From positions 1 to 47,346 of the forward strand of contig JAVCCP010000018.1 of assembly GCA_030765405.1 (NCBI GenBank): a stretch of 47,346 bases of DNA, read 5' to 3'. Position 1 is the first letter of the stretch. Every line of letters starts with the position of its first letter. Under the pieces are notes generated by a model that was not told the DNA's origin, did not search any database, and saw only the letters and a list, made by a program, of their open reading frames with translations. Origin of the DNA: Candidatus Ancaeobacter aquaticus (lineage in GTDB: Bacteria; Auribacterota; Ancaeobacteria; Ancaeobacterales; Ancaeobacteraceae). Below, one piece after another: positions 39,368 through 47,346 of the stretch. Both the position numbers and the translations under genes were made by a program.

Positions 39368-39886
39368 CTACTTCACTTCATACTCAACAAGCTCTATTGT
39401 TGAGTTCATCATATCGTTTTTTGTAACTGCTTTAACTGTTCCTGAAGGCACTTTGTCGCATGTCCATGTGGTAGTGATAGTCTCTTTACCACCAAAATTG
39501 AGTATTGTTTCACTTACGGTACAATCATAGCTTTTGCCAGCGACAGTAATTGTTTCTTTGCCGACTTCTTTGATTTTAACGTCCATACCCATCTTTGAAT
39601 AATCGCTTGTTGCAGGTACTTTCATTTTGTTTTCTGTTTTTGTACTGCCCATCTGTGTTTTGATTGATAGGGTTGCACCGTTTTCGTCTTTATCAAGCAA
39701 GGTTGTGGTCGTCGTGTTTTCAGTATTAAACGCTTGTCCTGCAACTTTTGTTTGAGTGGTGTTCTTATGTTTTGCCCAGCTGCCTTTTGTTGCCTTCATC
39801 CACGGATTTTCTTTTACTTCTGCGTGTCCGCATGTCGCAAGAAAAACAAAAAGCGCAGTAGAAACAATAAACATTGTGATTTTCAT
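39368..39886 (-). CDS. Small exported protein of unknown function
   Basis: The 172-residue protein has a signal peptide (MFIVSTALFVFLATCGHA) and a Thr/Lys-rich mature part, mainly beta-like, with repeated patterns such as TTTTLLDKDENGATLSIKT and KEVGKETITVAGKSYDC. Two Cys (TVSE after DC, and TWTCDKVPSG) could form a disulfide. The general layout resembles small periplasmic domains that follow the amount of bound lipid or metal, but I cannot assign a family. Its AAGGAGGGG ribosome site is strong, so high expression is likely. It ends at a dedicated terminator. Confidence 0.72.
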   Translation of the reverse strand: MKITMFIVSTALFVFLATCGHAEVKENPWMKATKGSWAKHKNTTQTKVAGQAFNTENTTTTTLLDKDENGATLSIKTQMGSTKTENKMKVPATSDYSKMGMDVKIKEVGKETITVAGKSYDCTVSETILNFGGKETITTTWTCDKVPSGTVKAVTKNDMMNSTIELVEYEVK

Positions 39887-40130
39887 ATCTCCCCTCCTTT
39901 TATAGGTATATGATGGTTAGAACCGCATATAATATCATACGACAAAGGCATTATAAAGAATAATAATATGTAGTGAATAAATAAGGGGAATTCTTATTAT
40001 TATAGTAGTATATTTTGTTCTTGATGTATTTATGGAGGGAGATTACTATATAGCAGATTCACTACATGTTAGCAGGAAGACATATTCAATTAAACGAGCA
40101 ATACTATTATTTATAAGCGAGTAAAGAAAT
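39887..40130. other. Divergent gap with a distant 11-bp inverted repeat
   Basis: ATGTAGTGAAT (39968-39978) and its complement ATTCACTACAT (40057-40067) are perfect inverted repeats with 78 bases between. No Pho-box repeats of the kind seen at 43958 were found here, although the gene to the right is a Na/Pi cotransporter. A 30-codon frame starting at 40032 has no convincing ribosome site. Confidence 0.5.
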
Positions 40131-41768
40131 ATGGTTCAGGGACTTATTTTTGGCATATTTGGTGGTTTAGGACTCTTTATCTATGGTATATGGGTAATGA
40201 GCGAGGGACTGCAAAAAATATGTGGTGAAAAAATGAGAAAAATTCTTTCGGGACTTACCAATAACCCTTTTAAGGGGGCTATGGTAAGTGCCGGAGTTAC
40301 CAGCCTCACTCAATCATCTTCTGCAACAACAGTCATGACGATCGGTTTCGTGAACGCAAACCTCATGACACTCAAACAAGCCCTAGGCATTGTTTTTGGC
40401 GCAAATATTGGTACAACAATTACCGCCCAACTCATTGCTTTTAAGCTGACAGATTTTGCCTTGCCGGTTATTGGTATCGGCATGCTCATGCTTCTTTTTG
40501 CTAAAAAGAAAAGAACAAAGAATATCGCAAATTTTGTCTTGGGTTTTGGAATATTGTTTTTAGGTCTAAAAATTATGACTGGGGCAGTAAAACCTTTAGG
40601 TGACTCTGCATTGTTTAATGACATTTTTGTCAGCTTTAGCCGTTACCCAGTTCTTGCGATTCTTGCTGCAGCAGTTGTAACCGCTATTACTCAGAGCAGT
40701 TCTGTTACAACGGGTATGGTTCTAGGGCTTGCCATGGCAAATCTGATCGATTTGCATGCTGCCATACCGCTTATTTTGGGATGTAATATCGGCACATGTG
40801 TAACAGCCCTTATTGCGTCAATAGGGGCGAATGTTACCGCAAAAAGGGTTGCCATCGCGCACATATTCTTTAATGTGTTAGGTGTGATCATATTCTTTCC
40901 GTTTATATCACTTTTGCAAACATTTGCTGTTGCAAGTTCTGATTATTTGCCGCGCCAAATCGCTAATGTCCACACCTTATTTAATGTCGTTACAACGCTT
41001 ATTTTTCTCCCCTTTGTCGGTCAATATGCGACGGCTCTTATGAAGGTATTTAAGGGTAAAGAAGAAGAAGAGTTTGATTATATGCCGAAATATTTAGAGC
41101 CGCACCTTTTAAGTACTCCACCCATTGCAATTGACGCGGTAAAGAAGGAGACTGTCAGAACACTTGAACTTACCAAAAAAATGATTAATCTTGCAATGGA
41201 AAGCTTTTATAAAAATAATCCTAAATCTTTGGATAAGATAACTCGCGGGGAAGAAGCAGTTGACTCAATGCGGGAAGCAGTTACAAATTATCTTGTAGAT
41301 CTTATGGGGGAAGAGCTCACCAGAGCGCAATCTCAAAAGATTCCTGTTTTATTACATGTAATTAATGACGTTGAAAGAATTGGTGATCACGCTGAGAATT
41401 TAAGAGATTTAGCGGAGCAAAAGATTGATAGTGGTCTCAAGCTGTCTGATAAAGCGTTCGAGGAATGCAAGAAGATACATGAAGAAGTAGATCTAATGAT
41501 CGATTCCACGATCGAGTCTTTAAAAGCAAACAATATTCATGAGGCTCGAGTAGTGTTAAAGCTTGAAGAGCGTATAAACAGTATGCGTGAAATGTTTAAG
41601 GATAATCATATACATCGCCTTGAAGATGGTAAATGTGATGCCCTTTCAGGCGTGGTATTTTTAGATTTAATAAGTAATTTTGAAAAAATTGCTGATCACC
41701 TCGATAATGTTGCTCAAAAAGTTATAGATGGGTTGCAGTGGGAACAAAGACAAAAAAGCATTGCATAA
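40131..41768 (+). CDS. Na/Pi cotransporter with C-terminal PhoU-like domain
   Basis: The 545-residue protein is a NptA/YjbB-type transporter. Residues 1-310 hold about eight membrane segments and two inverted copies of the family motif, LTQSSSATTVMTIGF (about 60-72) and ITQSSSVTTGMVLGL (about 186-200). The GANIGTT and GCNIGT segments complete the substrate site. Residues 335-540 form a PhoU-like helical bundle with NDVERIGDHAENLRDLAE and FEKIADHLDNVAQ, the metal-binding motifs of PhoU. It should carry phosphate with Na+, and the PhoU part may gate the transporter or signal to PhoR. It opens the phosphate locus; PhoB follows after 61 bases. Confidence 0.9.
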   Translation: MVQGLIFGIFGGLGLFIYGIWVMSEGLQKICGEKMRKILSGLTNNPFKGAMVSAGVTSLTQSSSATTVMTIGFVNANLMTLKQALGIVFGANIGTTITAQLIAFKLTDFALPVIGIGMLMLLFAKKKRTKNIANFVLGFGILFLGLKIMTGAVKPLGDSALFNDIFVSFSRYPVLAILAAAVVTAITQSSSVTTGMVLGLAMANLIDLHAAIPLILGCNIGTCVTALIASIGANVTAKRVAIAHIFFNVLGVIIFFPFISLLQTFAVASSDYLPRQIANVHTLFNVVTTLIFLPFVGQYATALMKVFKGKEEEEFDYMPKYLEPHLLSTPPIAIDAVKKETVRTLELTKKMINLAMESFYKNNPKSLDKITRGEEAVDSMREAVTNYLVDLMGEELTRAQSQKIPVLLHVINDVERIGDHAENLRDLAEQKIDSGLKLSDKAFEECKKIHEEVDLMIDSTIESLKANNIHEARVVLKLEERINSMREMFKDNHIHRLEDGKCDALSGVVFLDLISNFEKIADHLDNVAQKVIDGLQWEQRQKSIA

Positions 41769-41829
41769 GAAAGTCTATACATACCTATTATTTACAGATT
41801 TGTATGAAACGCTTGCCTGAGGAAAGATA

Positions 41830-42510
41830 ATGTCCCAAGCCAATATTCTTATCATTGAAGATGAAAAAGATATCTGTGAGATGATTGATTATAATCTTAC
41901 CAAGGAAGGGTATCGTGTTTTTTCTGCGGGAAATAGCGCTAAAGCGTTTCGCTTACTTGAAAAGGAACGAATAGATCTCATTATTTTAGATATTATGCTC
42001 CCCGATAAGGACGGTTTTGAAATCTGTAAGCTGTTAAAAGTTGATAAAAAGACAAGCCGCGTGCCTATAATTATGTTAAGTGCAAAGTCTCAGGAAACAG
42101 ATAAGGTACTTGGACTAGAACTTGGTGCTGATGATTATGTTACAAAACCGTTTAGTGTCCGTGAGTTGAGCGCCCGTATAAAAGCTGTTTTAAGAAGACA
42201 TGCGGTCTCTGATAGCAAAGGTGCTTCAAATGAAAACGCAATATGTTTAGACCCGGAAAAACAAAAGGTAACTGTGCATAGAAAAGAAATTAAACTTACG
42301 CGTACAGAATTCAAGCTTTTAGAATATTTTATGCAGAAACCGGGGATGGTCCTATCAAGGGAAAAAATTCTCGATCGGGTATTCGGTTATGACTCTCCGG
42401 TATATGACCGAACCGTAGATGTACATATAAAATCACTGCGTAAAAAGCTGGGCAACGCAAAAAGCTACATAGAGACTGTACGTGGATCGGGATATCGCTT
42501 TAAGGAGTAA
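41830..42510 (+). CDS. phoB: PhoB-like response regulator
   Basis: The 226-residue protein has a receiver domain (1-120) with acidic pocket E10-D11, phosphorylation site D54 (in LIILDIMLP), and a switch Lys in DDYVTKPF. An OmpR/PhoB winged-helix domain follows (130-226) with TRTEFKLLEYFMQKPG, SREKILDRVFGYD, RTVDVHIKSLRKKLG and IETVRGSGYRF. These proteins bind tandem 11-bp repeats upstream of phosphate genes. Such a site exists downstream at 43958-43997. It is encoded between a Na/Pi cotransporter and its sensor kinase, 14 bases ahead of the latter. Confidence 0.92.
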   Translation: MSQANILIIEDEKDICEMIDYNLTKEGYRVFSAGNSAKAFRLLEKERIDLIILDIMLPDKDGFEICKLLKVDKKTSRVPIIMLSAKSQETDKVLGLELGADDYVTKPFSVRELSARIKAVLRRHAVSDSKGASNENAICLDPEKQKVTVHRKEIKLTRTEFKLLEYFMQKPGMVLSREKILDRVFGYDSPVYDRTVDVHIKSLRKKLGNAKSYIETVRGSGYRFKE

Positions 42511-42524
42511 GAAGGAATAAGCTC

Positions 42525-43946
42525 ATGAAAGATAAAATAATCTGGAAATTATTAAGTGCGTTTGCATGTGTATCACTTATATCAATATTTGTGATGAACT
42601 TTTTTGTTGGGTTGAGGCTTCAGGATTATTATGAGGATAAAATCATTGAAGAGCTTAAAAGTAACTCGTTTCTTGTTGGCGATATAATACAGAAGTGTAT
42701 TGAGCGTAAAGACAGCAGTGATGTGCAAACAGAAGTAAAAAGACTAGCAGTGCGGTTGCATTACAGAGTGACTGTGCTTGATAATAATGGGGCGGTTTTG
42801 GGGGATTCTCGTGTTCGTCCTGGAAATATGGATAACCATAAGGAACGGCCAGAGATTGTCGGAGCGCTTAATAATGGATACGGGGATAGTACGCGGTATA
42901 GTAGTACTGTCGGTATGAGGATGAAATATGTCGCTACGGCAATAAAAAACAAGAATCAGATCGTTGGAATAGTTAGATTAGCGGTTCCGCTTGCAGATAT
43001 CGAAATACAAAAAAAACTCATTTATCGAGTAGTATTGTTCGGTGGCGTTATAGCTCTTATTTGCGCGCTCATTATTGGATATTATGCTTCACGAAGCGTT
43101 ACCAGGCCAATATATGAGATGAAAGAAAAAGCAGAGAATTTTGCAAAAGGAGATTTTACAAAAAAGATCAAAATCACTTCTAAAGATGAGCTTGGTCAAT
43201 TAGCTCAGTCTCTTAATAGCATGGCTGTTGAACTTCAGATTAAGATGGATAATTTAAGAAAAATGGATAAAGTGAGAACAGATTTTGTTGCAAATGTATC
43301 GCACGAACTCAAGACACCGCTTACATCTATACGGGGATTTGTTGAAACGTTAGAAGACGGTGCGCTTGACGATAAAGAAAACGCCAAGCGGTTTCTCTCT
43401 ATTATTAATAAGCATACGATCCGGCTCGATGCTATTGTAAATGATCTTTTGACCCTTACGGAGCTGGAACTTGAAAGAGATAGAATTGAAAGGACACATT
43501 TTGATCTTAAAGAGTTGATTGAAGAAGTGCTTCTCGGTTTTGGTCACGCGTTAAATAAACAGCATATTTCACTTGAAACTAACTATACCGGTTCTGATTT
43601 TACTATTTCAGCTGATAAGGATCGCATTGAGCAGATAATAGTCAATATTATCGATAATGCGGTGAAATACTCTGAACCAGGCGGAATTATAAAGATATCG
43701 TTAGAAAAAGAAAAAGATGCTCTTAAGATAAAGATCACTGATTCTGGCATTGGAATTCCACAGGAAGAGCTCACGCGCGTTTTTGAGCGGTTTTATAGAG
43801 TAGATAAAGCCAGATCAAGCGAACGTGGCGGGACCGGTCTTGGTTTATCCATTGTTAAGCACATTGTATCATTACACAACGGGCAGGTACATATCGATAG
43901 TGAGCCGGGAAAAGGGACTTCCGTTACTGTTATTCTCTCCTGTTAG
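42525..43946 (+). CDS. phoR: PhoR-like sensor histidine kinase
   Basis: The 473-residue protein has a first membrane helix at about 8-30, a periplasmic sensor section of ~135 residues, a second helix near 168-190, then a HAMP segment. The HisKA site is H260 in VANVSHELKTPLTS, and an HATPase_c domain follows with N-box NIIDNAVKYSE, DSGIGIP and GGTGLGLSIVKH. It lacks an obvious PAS domain between HAMP and HisKA. The periplasmic domain differs from E. coli PhoR, which has almost none, so it may sense an external signal in addition to the transporter/PhoU status. PhoB is the probable partner. Confidence 0.9.
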   Translation: MKDKIIWKLLSAFACVSLISIFVMNFFVGLRLQDYYEDKIIEELKSNSFLVGDIIQKCIERKDSSDVQTEVKRLAVRLHYRVTVLDNNGAVLGDSRVRPGNMDNHKERPEIVGALNNGYGDSTRYSSTVGMRMKYVATAIKNKNQIVGIVRLAVPLADIEIQKKLIYRVVLFGGVIALICALIIGYYASRSVTRPIYEMKEKAENFAKGDFTKKIKITSKDELGQLAQSLNSMAVELQIKMDNLRKMDKVRTDFVANVSHELKTPLTSIRGFVETLEDGALDDKENAKRFLSIINKHTIRLDAIVNDLLTLTELELERDRIERTHFDLKELIEEVLLGFGHALNKQHISLETNYTGSDFTISADKDRIEQIIVNIIDNAVKYSEPGGIIKISLEKEKDALKIKITDSGIGIPQEELTRVFERFYRVDKARSSERGGTGLGLSIVKHIVSLHNGQVHIDSEPGKGTSVTVILSC

Positions 43947-43957
43947 TTGCAGTGCTA

Positions 43958-44013
43958 TCTTCACGAAATCTTCATATTTCCTTCATACTATCTTCACAAT
44001 TATATTCTATTAT
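43958..44013 (+). promoter_or_regulatory. Pho box of four 11-bp direct repeats with promoter
   Basis: Four direct repeats at exact 11-base spacing, (T/C)CTTCA(C/T) plus four variable bases: TCTTCAC at 43958, TCTTCAT at 43969, CCTTCAT at 43980 and TCTTCAC at 43991. TATTAT (44008-44013) follows ten bases after the last repeat, the arrangement known for PhoB-activated promoters, where the box replaces the -35. Compare E. coli CTGTCAT-N4. The site lies 11 bases after the phoR stop and 45 bases ahead of the second Na/Pi cotransporter start. Confidence 0.88.
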
Positions 44014-44041
44014 ATGCGCATGATTTTAACAGGGAGAGAAT

Positions 44042-45175
44042 GTGTATATAAAGAATGAACATTTGAATACTATTATTAAGAGTTTATGCGTCGTGTTGTT
44101 TTTGTATTTGTTCTTAATAAGTATTGGCATGATGGGCGCGGCGTTTAAGGGCTTTGGAGAAGGATTTGCAGAGCATCTTATCCAAACGACATCAAATCCT
44201 TTTGTTGGTCTTTTTATCGGTGTTCTTGCGACCAGCGTTATTCAAAGCTCGTCAACGACAACATCAATGGTTGTGGGTATGGTTGGTGGCGGGGTTTTAA
44301 CCGTAACGAATGCCGTTCCAATCATTATGGGCGCAAATATTGGCACAACGGTAACCAATACCATTGTATCTTTGGGCCACGTAACTCGTAGGGAAGAGTT
44401 TAAGCGGGCAATAGCCGGGGCGACCGTGCATGATTTCTTTAACATGATCTGTGTAGCGATCATGTTCCCCCTTGAATTAGCGACAGGATTTCTTCAAAAG
44501 ACTGCAACATGGATGAGTACGCTTTTTGCAGGAGTGGGTGGAACGACGTTTAATAGCCCGATAAAAGCCATTACAAAACCGGTTATTAATATGATCAAGC
44601 ATGCTTTAATAGATTTATCCGGAGACCACAAGAAAACGGCCTATGTAATAATGCTTGCTCTTTCATTTGCGCTTCTATTCTTAGCACTATATTTCATCGT
44701 TAAGCTAATGAAATCTCTTGTTGTGAACAAGGTGGAAAATTCACTCGATAAGGTTCTTGGAAAAAGCGGTATTATTGCAATAATTGCGGGAGTTATATTC
44801 ACCATATTGGTGCAAAGCAGCTCGATAACAACTTCTTTATTGATACCCCTTGTCGCGGCTGGTATCATGAATATCGAGACAATATTTCCTCTTACGATGG
44901 GAGCAAATATCGGAACAACGACAACATCTATTCTTGCGGCATTTGCGACAGGAAATGTATCGGCAATTATTATAGCGTTTGTACATTTTCTTTTTAATAT
45001 GATAGGTGTTACGGTTCTCTATCCGATACAGTTGTTTAGGAAAATTCCGATACGATTGGCAAAGTCGCTCGGTGAACTGGCGTACAGGAAAAGAGGATAT
45101 GCAATTTTGTATGTAGTGACATTGTTTTTTATTGTTCCAGGCATACTAATATTTATTACAGAATATTTTAAATAA
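44042..45175 (+). CDS. Na/Pi cotransporter without PhoU domain
   Basis: The 377-residue membrane protein has two inverted NptA/SLC34-type motifs, VIQSSSTTTSMVVGM (about 62-76) and LVQSSSITTSLLIPL (about 258-272), each followed by GANIGTT. About eight to nine membrane helices are evident. In contrast to the first cotransporter it ends after the last helix, and a PhoU-like protein is encoded separately 15 bases downstream. The GTG start lies seven bases after GGGAG. A Pho box with four repeats precedes it, so it should be induced in phosphate starvation. Confidence 0.9.
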   Translation: MYIKNEHLNTIIKSLCVVLFLYLFLISIGMMGAAFKGFGEGFAEHLIQTTSNPFVGLFIGVLATSVIQSSSTTTSMVVGMVGGGVLTVTNAVPIIMGANIGTTVTNTIVSLGHVTRREEFKRAIAGATVHDFFNMICVAIMFPLELATGFLQKTATWMSTLFAGVGGTTFNSPIKAITKPVINMIKHALIDLSGDHKKTAYVIMLALSFALLFLALYFIVKLMKSLVVNKVENSLDKVLGKSGIIAIIAGVIFTILVQSSSITTSLLIPLVAAGIMNIETIFPLTMGANIGTTTTSILAAFATGNVSAIIIAFVHFLFNMIGVTVLYPIQLFRKIPIRLAKSLGELAYRKRGYAILYVVTLFFIVPGILIFITEYFK

Positions 45176-45190
45176 AAGGGAGGAAAGATT

Positions 45191-45874
45191 ATGTTTAAAA
45201 GCATTATTAATTTTTGGAAAGGTAAAGATTTCATGTCTAAGGTGTTAGGTGATTTTGAAACTATGCTCAATGATTCCGAGACAATGTTTGTTCTGGTGAA
45301 TAAGAGATTAACGGGGGAAGATACCGAAACAGATATTAAGGATACGATCTATAAAATGGATCGTACAATCAATAAACTTCAGCGGGATATACGCAAAAGG
45401 GTTATTGAACATTTTGCGCTACAGCCAACGGTTGATATGCCTACATCGCTTATTTTAATGAGTGTTGTAAAAGATGCTGAGAGGCTCGGGGATTATGCAA
45501 AGAACTTGTATGAAGTGACCGAGCTTTTGCAAAGGCCGTATGATAAGGGGTATTACGAAGATCTCTTTGATTCTATGGATAAGAAACTTTTGGATATATT
45601 TCAGAAGACAAAGAAATGTTTTATTGATTCAGATGAGAAATTGGCACAGGAAATAGTTGATATAGAGCGTGGTATTGTTAAAGCATGTGATACAGGAATT
45701 GAAAAGCTTGCAAAAAGTAAGTTAGAGACAAATCAGGCAGTATGCTCAACGTTGACGCTTAGGTATTACAAAAGGATTTGTGCTCATCTCGGGAATATTG
45801 CCTCTTCAGTATATATGCCGCTTACTGATCTCGATCATTTTGATGAAAAAACAAGGCAAGGCGAAGTTCAATAA
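45191..45874 (+). CDS. phoU: Stand-alone PhoU-like protein
   Basis: The 227-residue protein is all-helical and contains the two PhoU metal-binding repeats in SVVKDAERLGDYAKNLYEV (E/D-rich, about 95-113) and a second, weaker one, RYYKRICAHLGNIASSVY (about 195-212), in which the acidic residues are partly lost. The length matches PhoU (about 220-240). It is encoded just after the second Na/Pi cotransporter, which lacks the fused PhoU domain of the first one, so this is likely its separate regulator. It should repress PhoR signalling or restrain uptake when phosphate is ample. Confidence 0.85.
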   Translation: MFKSIINFWKGKDFMSKVLGDFETMLNDSETMFVLVNKRLTGEDTETDIKDTIYKMDRTINKLQRDIRKRVIEHFALQPTVDMPTSLILMSVVKDAERLGDYAKNLYEVTELLQRPYDKGYYEDLFDSMDKKLLDIFQKTKKCFIDSDEKLAQEIVDIERGIVKACDTGIEKLAKSKLETNQAVCSTLTLRYYKRICAHLGNIASSVYMPLTDLDHFDEKTRQGEVQ

Positions 45875-45891
45875 TACAAGGAAGAAAATGC

Positions 45892-47199
45892 GTGAAAAGA
45901 ATATTCTTTTTCGTAGCAATACTAACAGTCAGTTTATCTATTAACGCGAGACTTTACGCAAGTGAGATAGATATCCTTGTTGAAAGGACTAAAGAAGAGA
46001 TTTCTCAAGAAACGAAGCAAGAGATAGATAGTTCGTTAGCACAAGCAAGCATTAAGCCCGCCGGAAAAAACGACCTTAAGGTGTATTGGAAACACGGCGT
46101 TCATATGAAAACGGCTGACGAAAATGTAAAAATAAAAATCGGCGGGCGTATACAGGCTGATACTGCATGGATGAAACAGGATACTGCACTGAAGGATTTA
46201 GTGGGCAAACCGGACGGAAACGCAGAGTTTAGACGGGCGCGTTTGTATATTTCGGGTGATATATATAAAGATTATTTTTTCAAAGCGCAATATGACTTTG
46301 CTGATGGAGATGCTGATTTTAAGAATGTCTATTTAGGAATGAAACATATTCCATTTATCGGCACATTTAAAGTGGGACATTTTAAAGAACCGTTTAGTCT
46401 TGAAGAGCTTACCAGTAGCAATTACATCACTTTTTTGGAACGGGGATTACCTAACGTTTTTGCACCCAGCCGAAATATGGGTCTGCAATTAAATAATACT
46501 TTGTTTGATAAAAGGCTCACTTGGGCCGCGGGTGTGTTTCGGCAGAGTGATGATTTTGGTTTTTCTGACCGAGGAGGGGGGGCTGCTACTGGACGTATTA
46601 CAGGGCTCCCTATATATAAGGAAGAGGGGAGAGTGTTGCTTCATGTCGGAGCCGCTTACAGTTTAAGGGATCCGAGAGATGATCTCCGATATAGAGAGAG
46701 ACCGGAGACACATTTATCACAACGCTACGTAGATACGTATACATTTGATGCAGACTATGTAAGTATATTGGGACTAGAAACCGCGCTTGTCTATGGTTCA
46801 TTCTCTTTGCAGAGTGAGCTAATGCAATCCTTTGTTGATCAATCACACAGCAATTCTTCGCATACGTATTTCCCCGGGGTATATGTATACGGAAGTTACT
46901 TCCTTACGGGTGAAAACAGGGCTTATCACATGAAAAGAGGATGTTTTACCCGCGTAAAACCGCTGAAGAAGTTCTCAATTAAAGATAAGACATGGGGTGC
47001 GTGGGAGGTTACTGTGCGGTACTCATATCTTGATCTTAAGGATAAGAATATTTTAGGCGGAATTGTCTCAGATGTATCTGTAGGGCTGAATTGGTATTGG
47101 AATCCATGTATGCGTGTAATGGGTAACTATGTTCACTCTAACCGTAATAGTACCGGCTCATCCGATATTCTAGAAGGTCGATTCCAGATAAATTTTTAA
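45892..47199 (+). CDS. Phosphate-selective porin (OprO/OprP family)
   Basis: The 435-residue protein has a signal peptide (IFFFVAILTVSLSINARLYA) and an N-terminal helix with EEISQETKQEIDSSL. The OprP-type beta barrel follows: KIKIGGRIQADTAWM, AEFRRARLYISGDIYKDYFFKAQYDFADGDADFKNVYLG, VGHFKEPFSLEELTSSNYITFLERGLPNVFAPSRNMGLQL, and a terminal barrel strand ending in aromatic F (FQINF). Many Arg/Lys are in the interior loops, as in phosphate-selective channels. It follows PhoU after 17 bases, so it is the last gene of the Pho-box operon. GTG start with AAGGAAG at seven bases. An outer-membrane route for phosphate proves the diderm envelope. Confidence 0.92.
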   Translation: MKRIFFFVAILTVSLSINARLYASEIDILVERTKEEISQETKQEIDSSLAQASIKPAGKNDLKVYWKHGVHMKTADENVKIKIGGRIQADTAWMKQDTALKDLVGKPDGNAEFRRARLYISGDIYKDYFFKAQYDFADGDADFKNVYLGMKHIPFIGTFKVGHFKEPFSLEELTSSNYITFLERGLPNVFAPSRNMGLQLNNTLFDKRLTWAAGVFRQSDDFGFSDRGGGAATGRITGLPIYKEEGRVLLHVGAAYSLRDPRDDLRYRERPETHLSQRYVDTYTFDADYVSILGLETALVYGSFSLQSELMQSFVDQSHSNSSHTYFPGVYVYGSYFLTGENRAYHMKRGCFTRVKPLKKFSIKDKTWGAWEVTVRYSYLDLKDKNILGGIVSDVSVGLNWYWNPCMRVMGNYVHSNRNSTGSSDILEGRFQINF

Positions 47200-47245
47200 C
47201 AGGTGAAACCCAAGTATATTAGTAACCGGTGAGCAAAAGGGGGAA

Positions 47246-47346
47246 TTATTTGGGAGGTAAGAGTAAATAAGGATCAATATCAGGATTATGAATATAAGCT
47301 TCTAATGTTTTCTTAAGCCATTCTTCTAAGGATCCGATCTTAAGAC
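47246..47346 (-). CDS. C-terminal end of a minus-strand gene, cut by the window edge
   Basis: A minus-strand frame enters at the right edge and runs for about 33 codons to a TAA at 47248-47246. Its last residues read IGSLEEWLKKTLEAYIHNPD, then IDPYLLLPPK. It converges with the porin gene, with a 46-base gap between stops. The fragment is too short to identify. Confidence 0.55.
   Translation of the reverse strand, partial: LKIGSLEEWLKKTLEAYIHNPDIDPYLLLPPK

Noticed and set aside
40032-40124. A 30-codon open frame (MEGDYYIADSL...) before the first Na/Pi cotransporter
   Set aside because: It has no ribosome site, an unremarkable composition and overlaps an inverted repeat; chance explains it.

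Overview
The window is about 47 kb of AT-rich (roughly 40% GC by eye) bacterial chromosome, densely packed with genes. The first ~115 bases are long runs of G and C that look like an assembly or read-end artefact. The cell envelope is clearly diderm: there is a phosphate-selective OprO/OprP-type porin, two lipoproteins, a GspA/ExeA-GspB pair and several exported proteins. No rRNA, tRNA, CRISPR array or prophage is visible. The gene mix (RtcB, duplicated ThyX, SWIB protein, short GT35 phosphorylase, long GH94 phosphorylase, many genes typical of uncultured genomes) would fit an uncultured deep-branching Gram-negative lineage such as Candidatus Omnitrophota. That placement is a low-confidence inference without a phylogeny.

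Region 1 (1-11.2 kb): rtcB, flanked by two related GC-rich palindromes; the wreck of an ISNCY-like transposase; an orphan peptide resembling nitrile-hydratase-type leaders, driven by a fully consensus promoter; then a nucleic-acid block. That block holds an MrfA-like helicase fused to a DEDDy exonuclease, RmuC, and a CCA-adding/poly(A) polymerase-type nucleotidyltransferase. Facing them is an operon of ECF sigma, zinc anti-sigma and RseB-like lipoprotein, with a textbook ECF promoter in front.

Region 2 (11.2-20.8 kb): a large GH94 phosphorylase; a DUF861 cupin gene broken by a 271-bp MITE-like inverted-repeat element; a zinc alcohol dehydrogenase; an LsrF-type thiolase/aldolase; a DUF368 (PopT-type) lipid transporter; an ATP-grasp ligase with its neighbouring zincin; and a small SWIB-domain protein.

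Region 3 (20.8-39.9 kb): a BON-domain protein, GspA/GspB, an MFS exporter coupled to a LOG-family enzyme, DUF2062, a 5'-nucleotidase-like enzyme, RNA modification enzymes (RluA-type, RlmI-type), rubrerythrin, a FecR-domain lipoprotein, an unrecognised exported protein, a GT35 phosphorylase, a minimal zincin, GreA, ThyX, an alpha/beta-hydrolase remnant, a DnaJ-like protein and two exported proteins of unknown role.

Region 4 (40.1-47.2 kb) is a phosphate-starvation locus: Na/Pi cotransporter with fused PhoU domain, PhoB, PhoR, a four-repeat Pho box, a second Na/Pi cotransporter without PhoU, a separate PhoU, and an OprO/OprP porin. Phosphate would enter by the porin, cross the inner membrane by Na+ symport rather than by a PstSCAB pump, and PhoU proteins would link uptake to PhoR-PhoB. 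The locus seems to regulate its own second half through the Pho box. The tail of an unidentified minus-strand gene ends the window.
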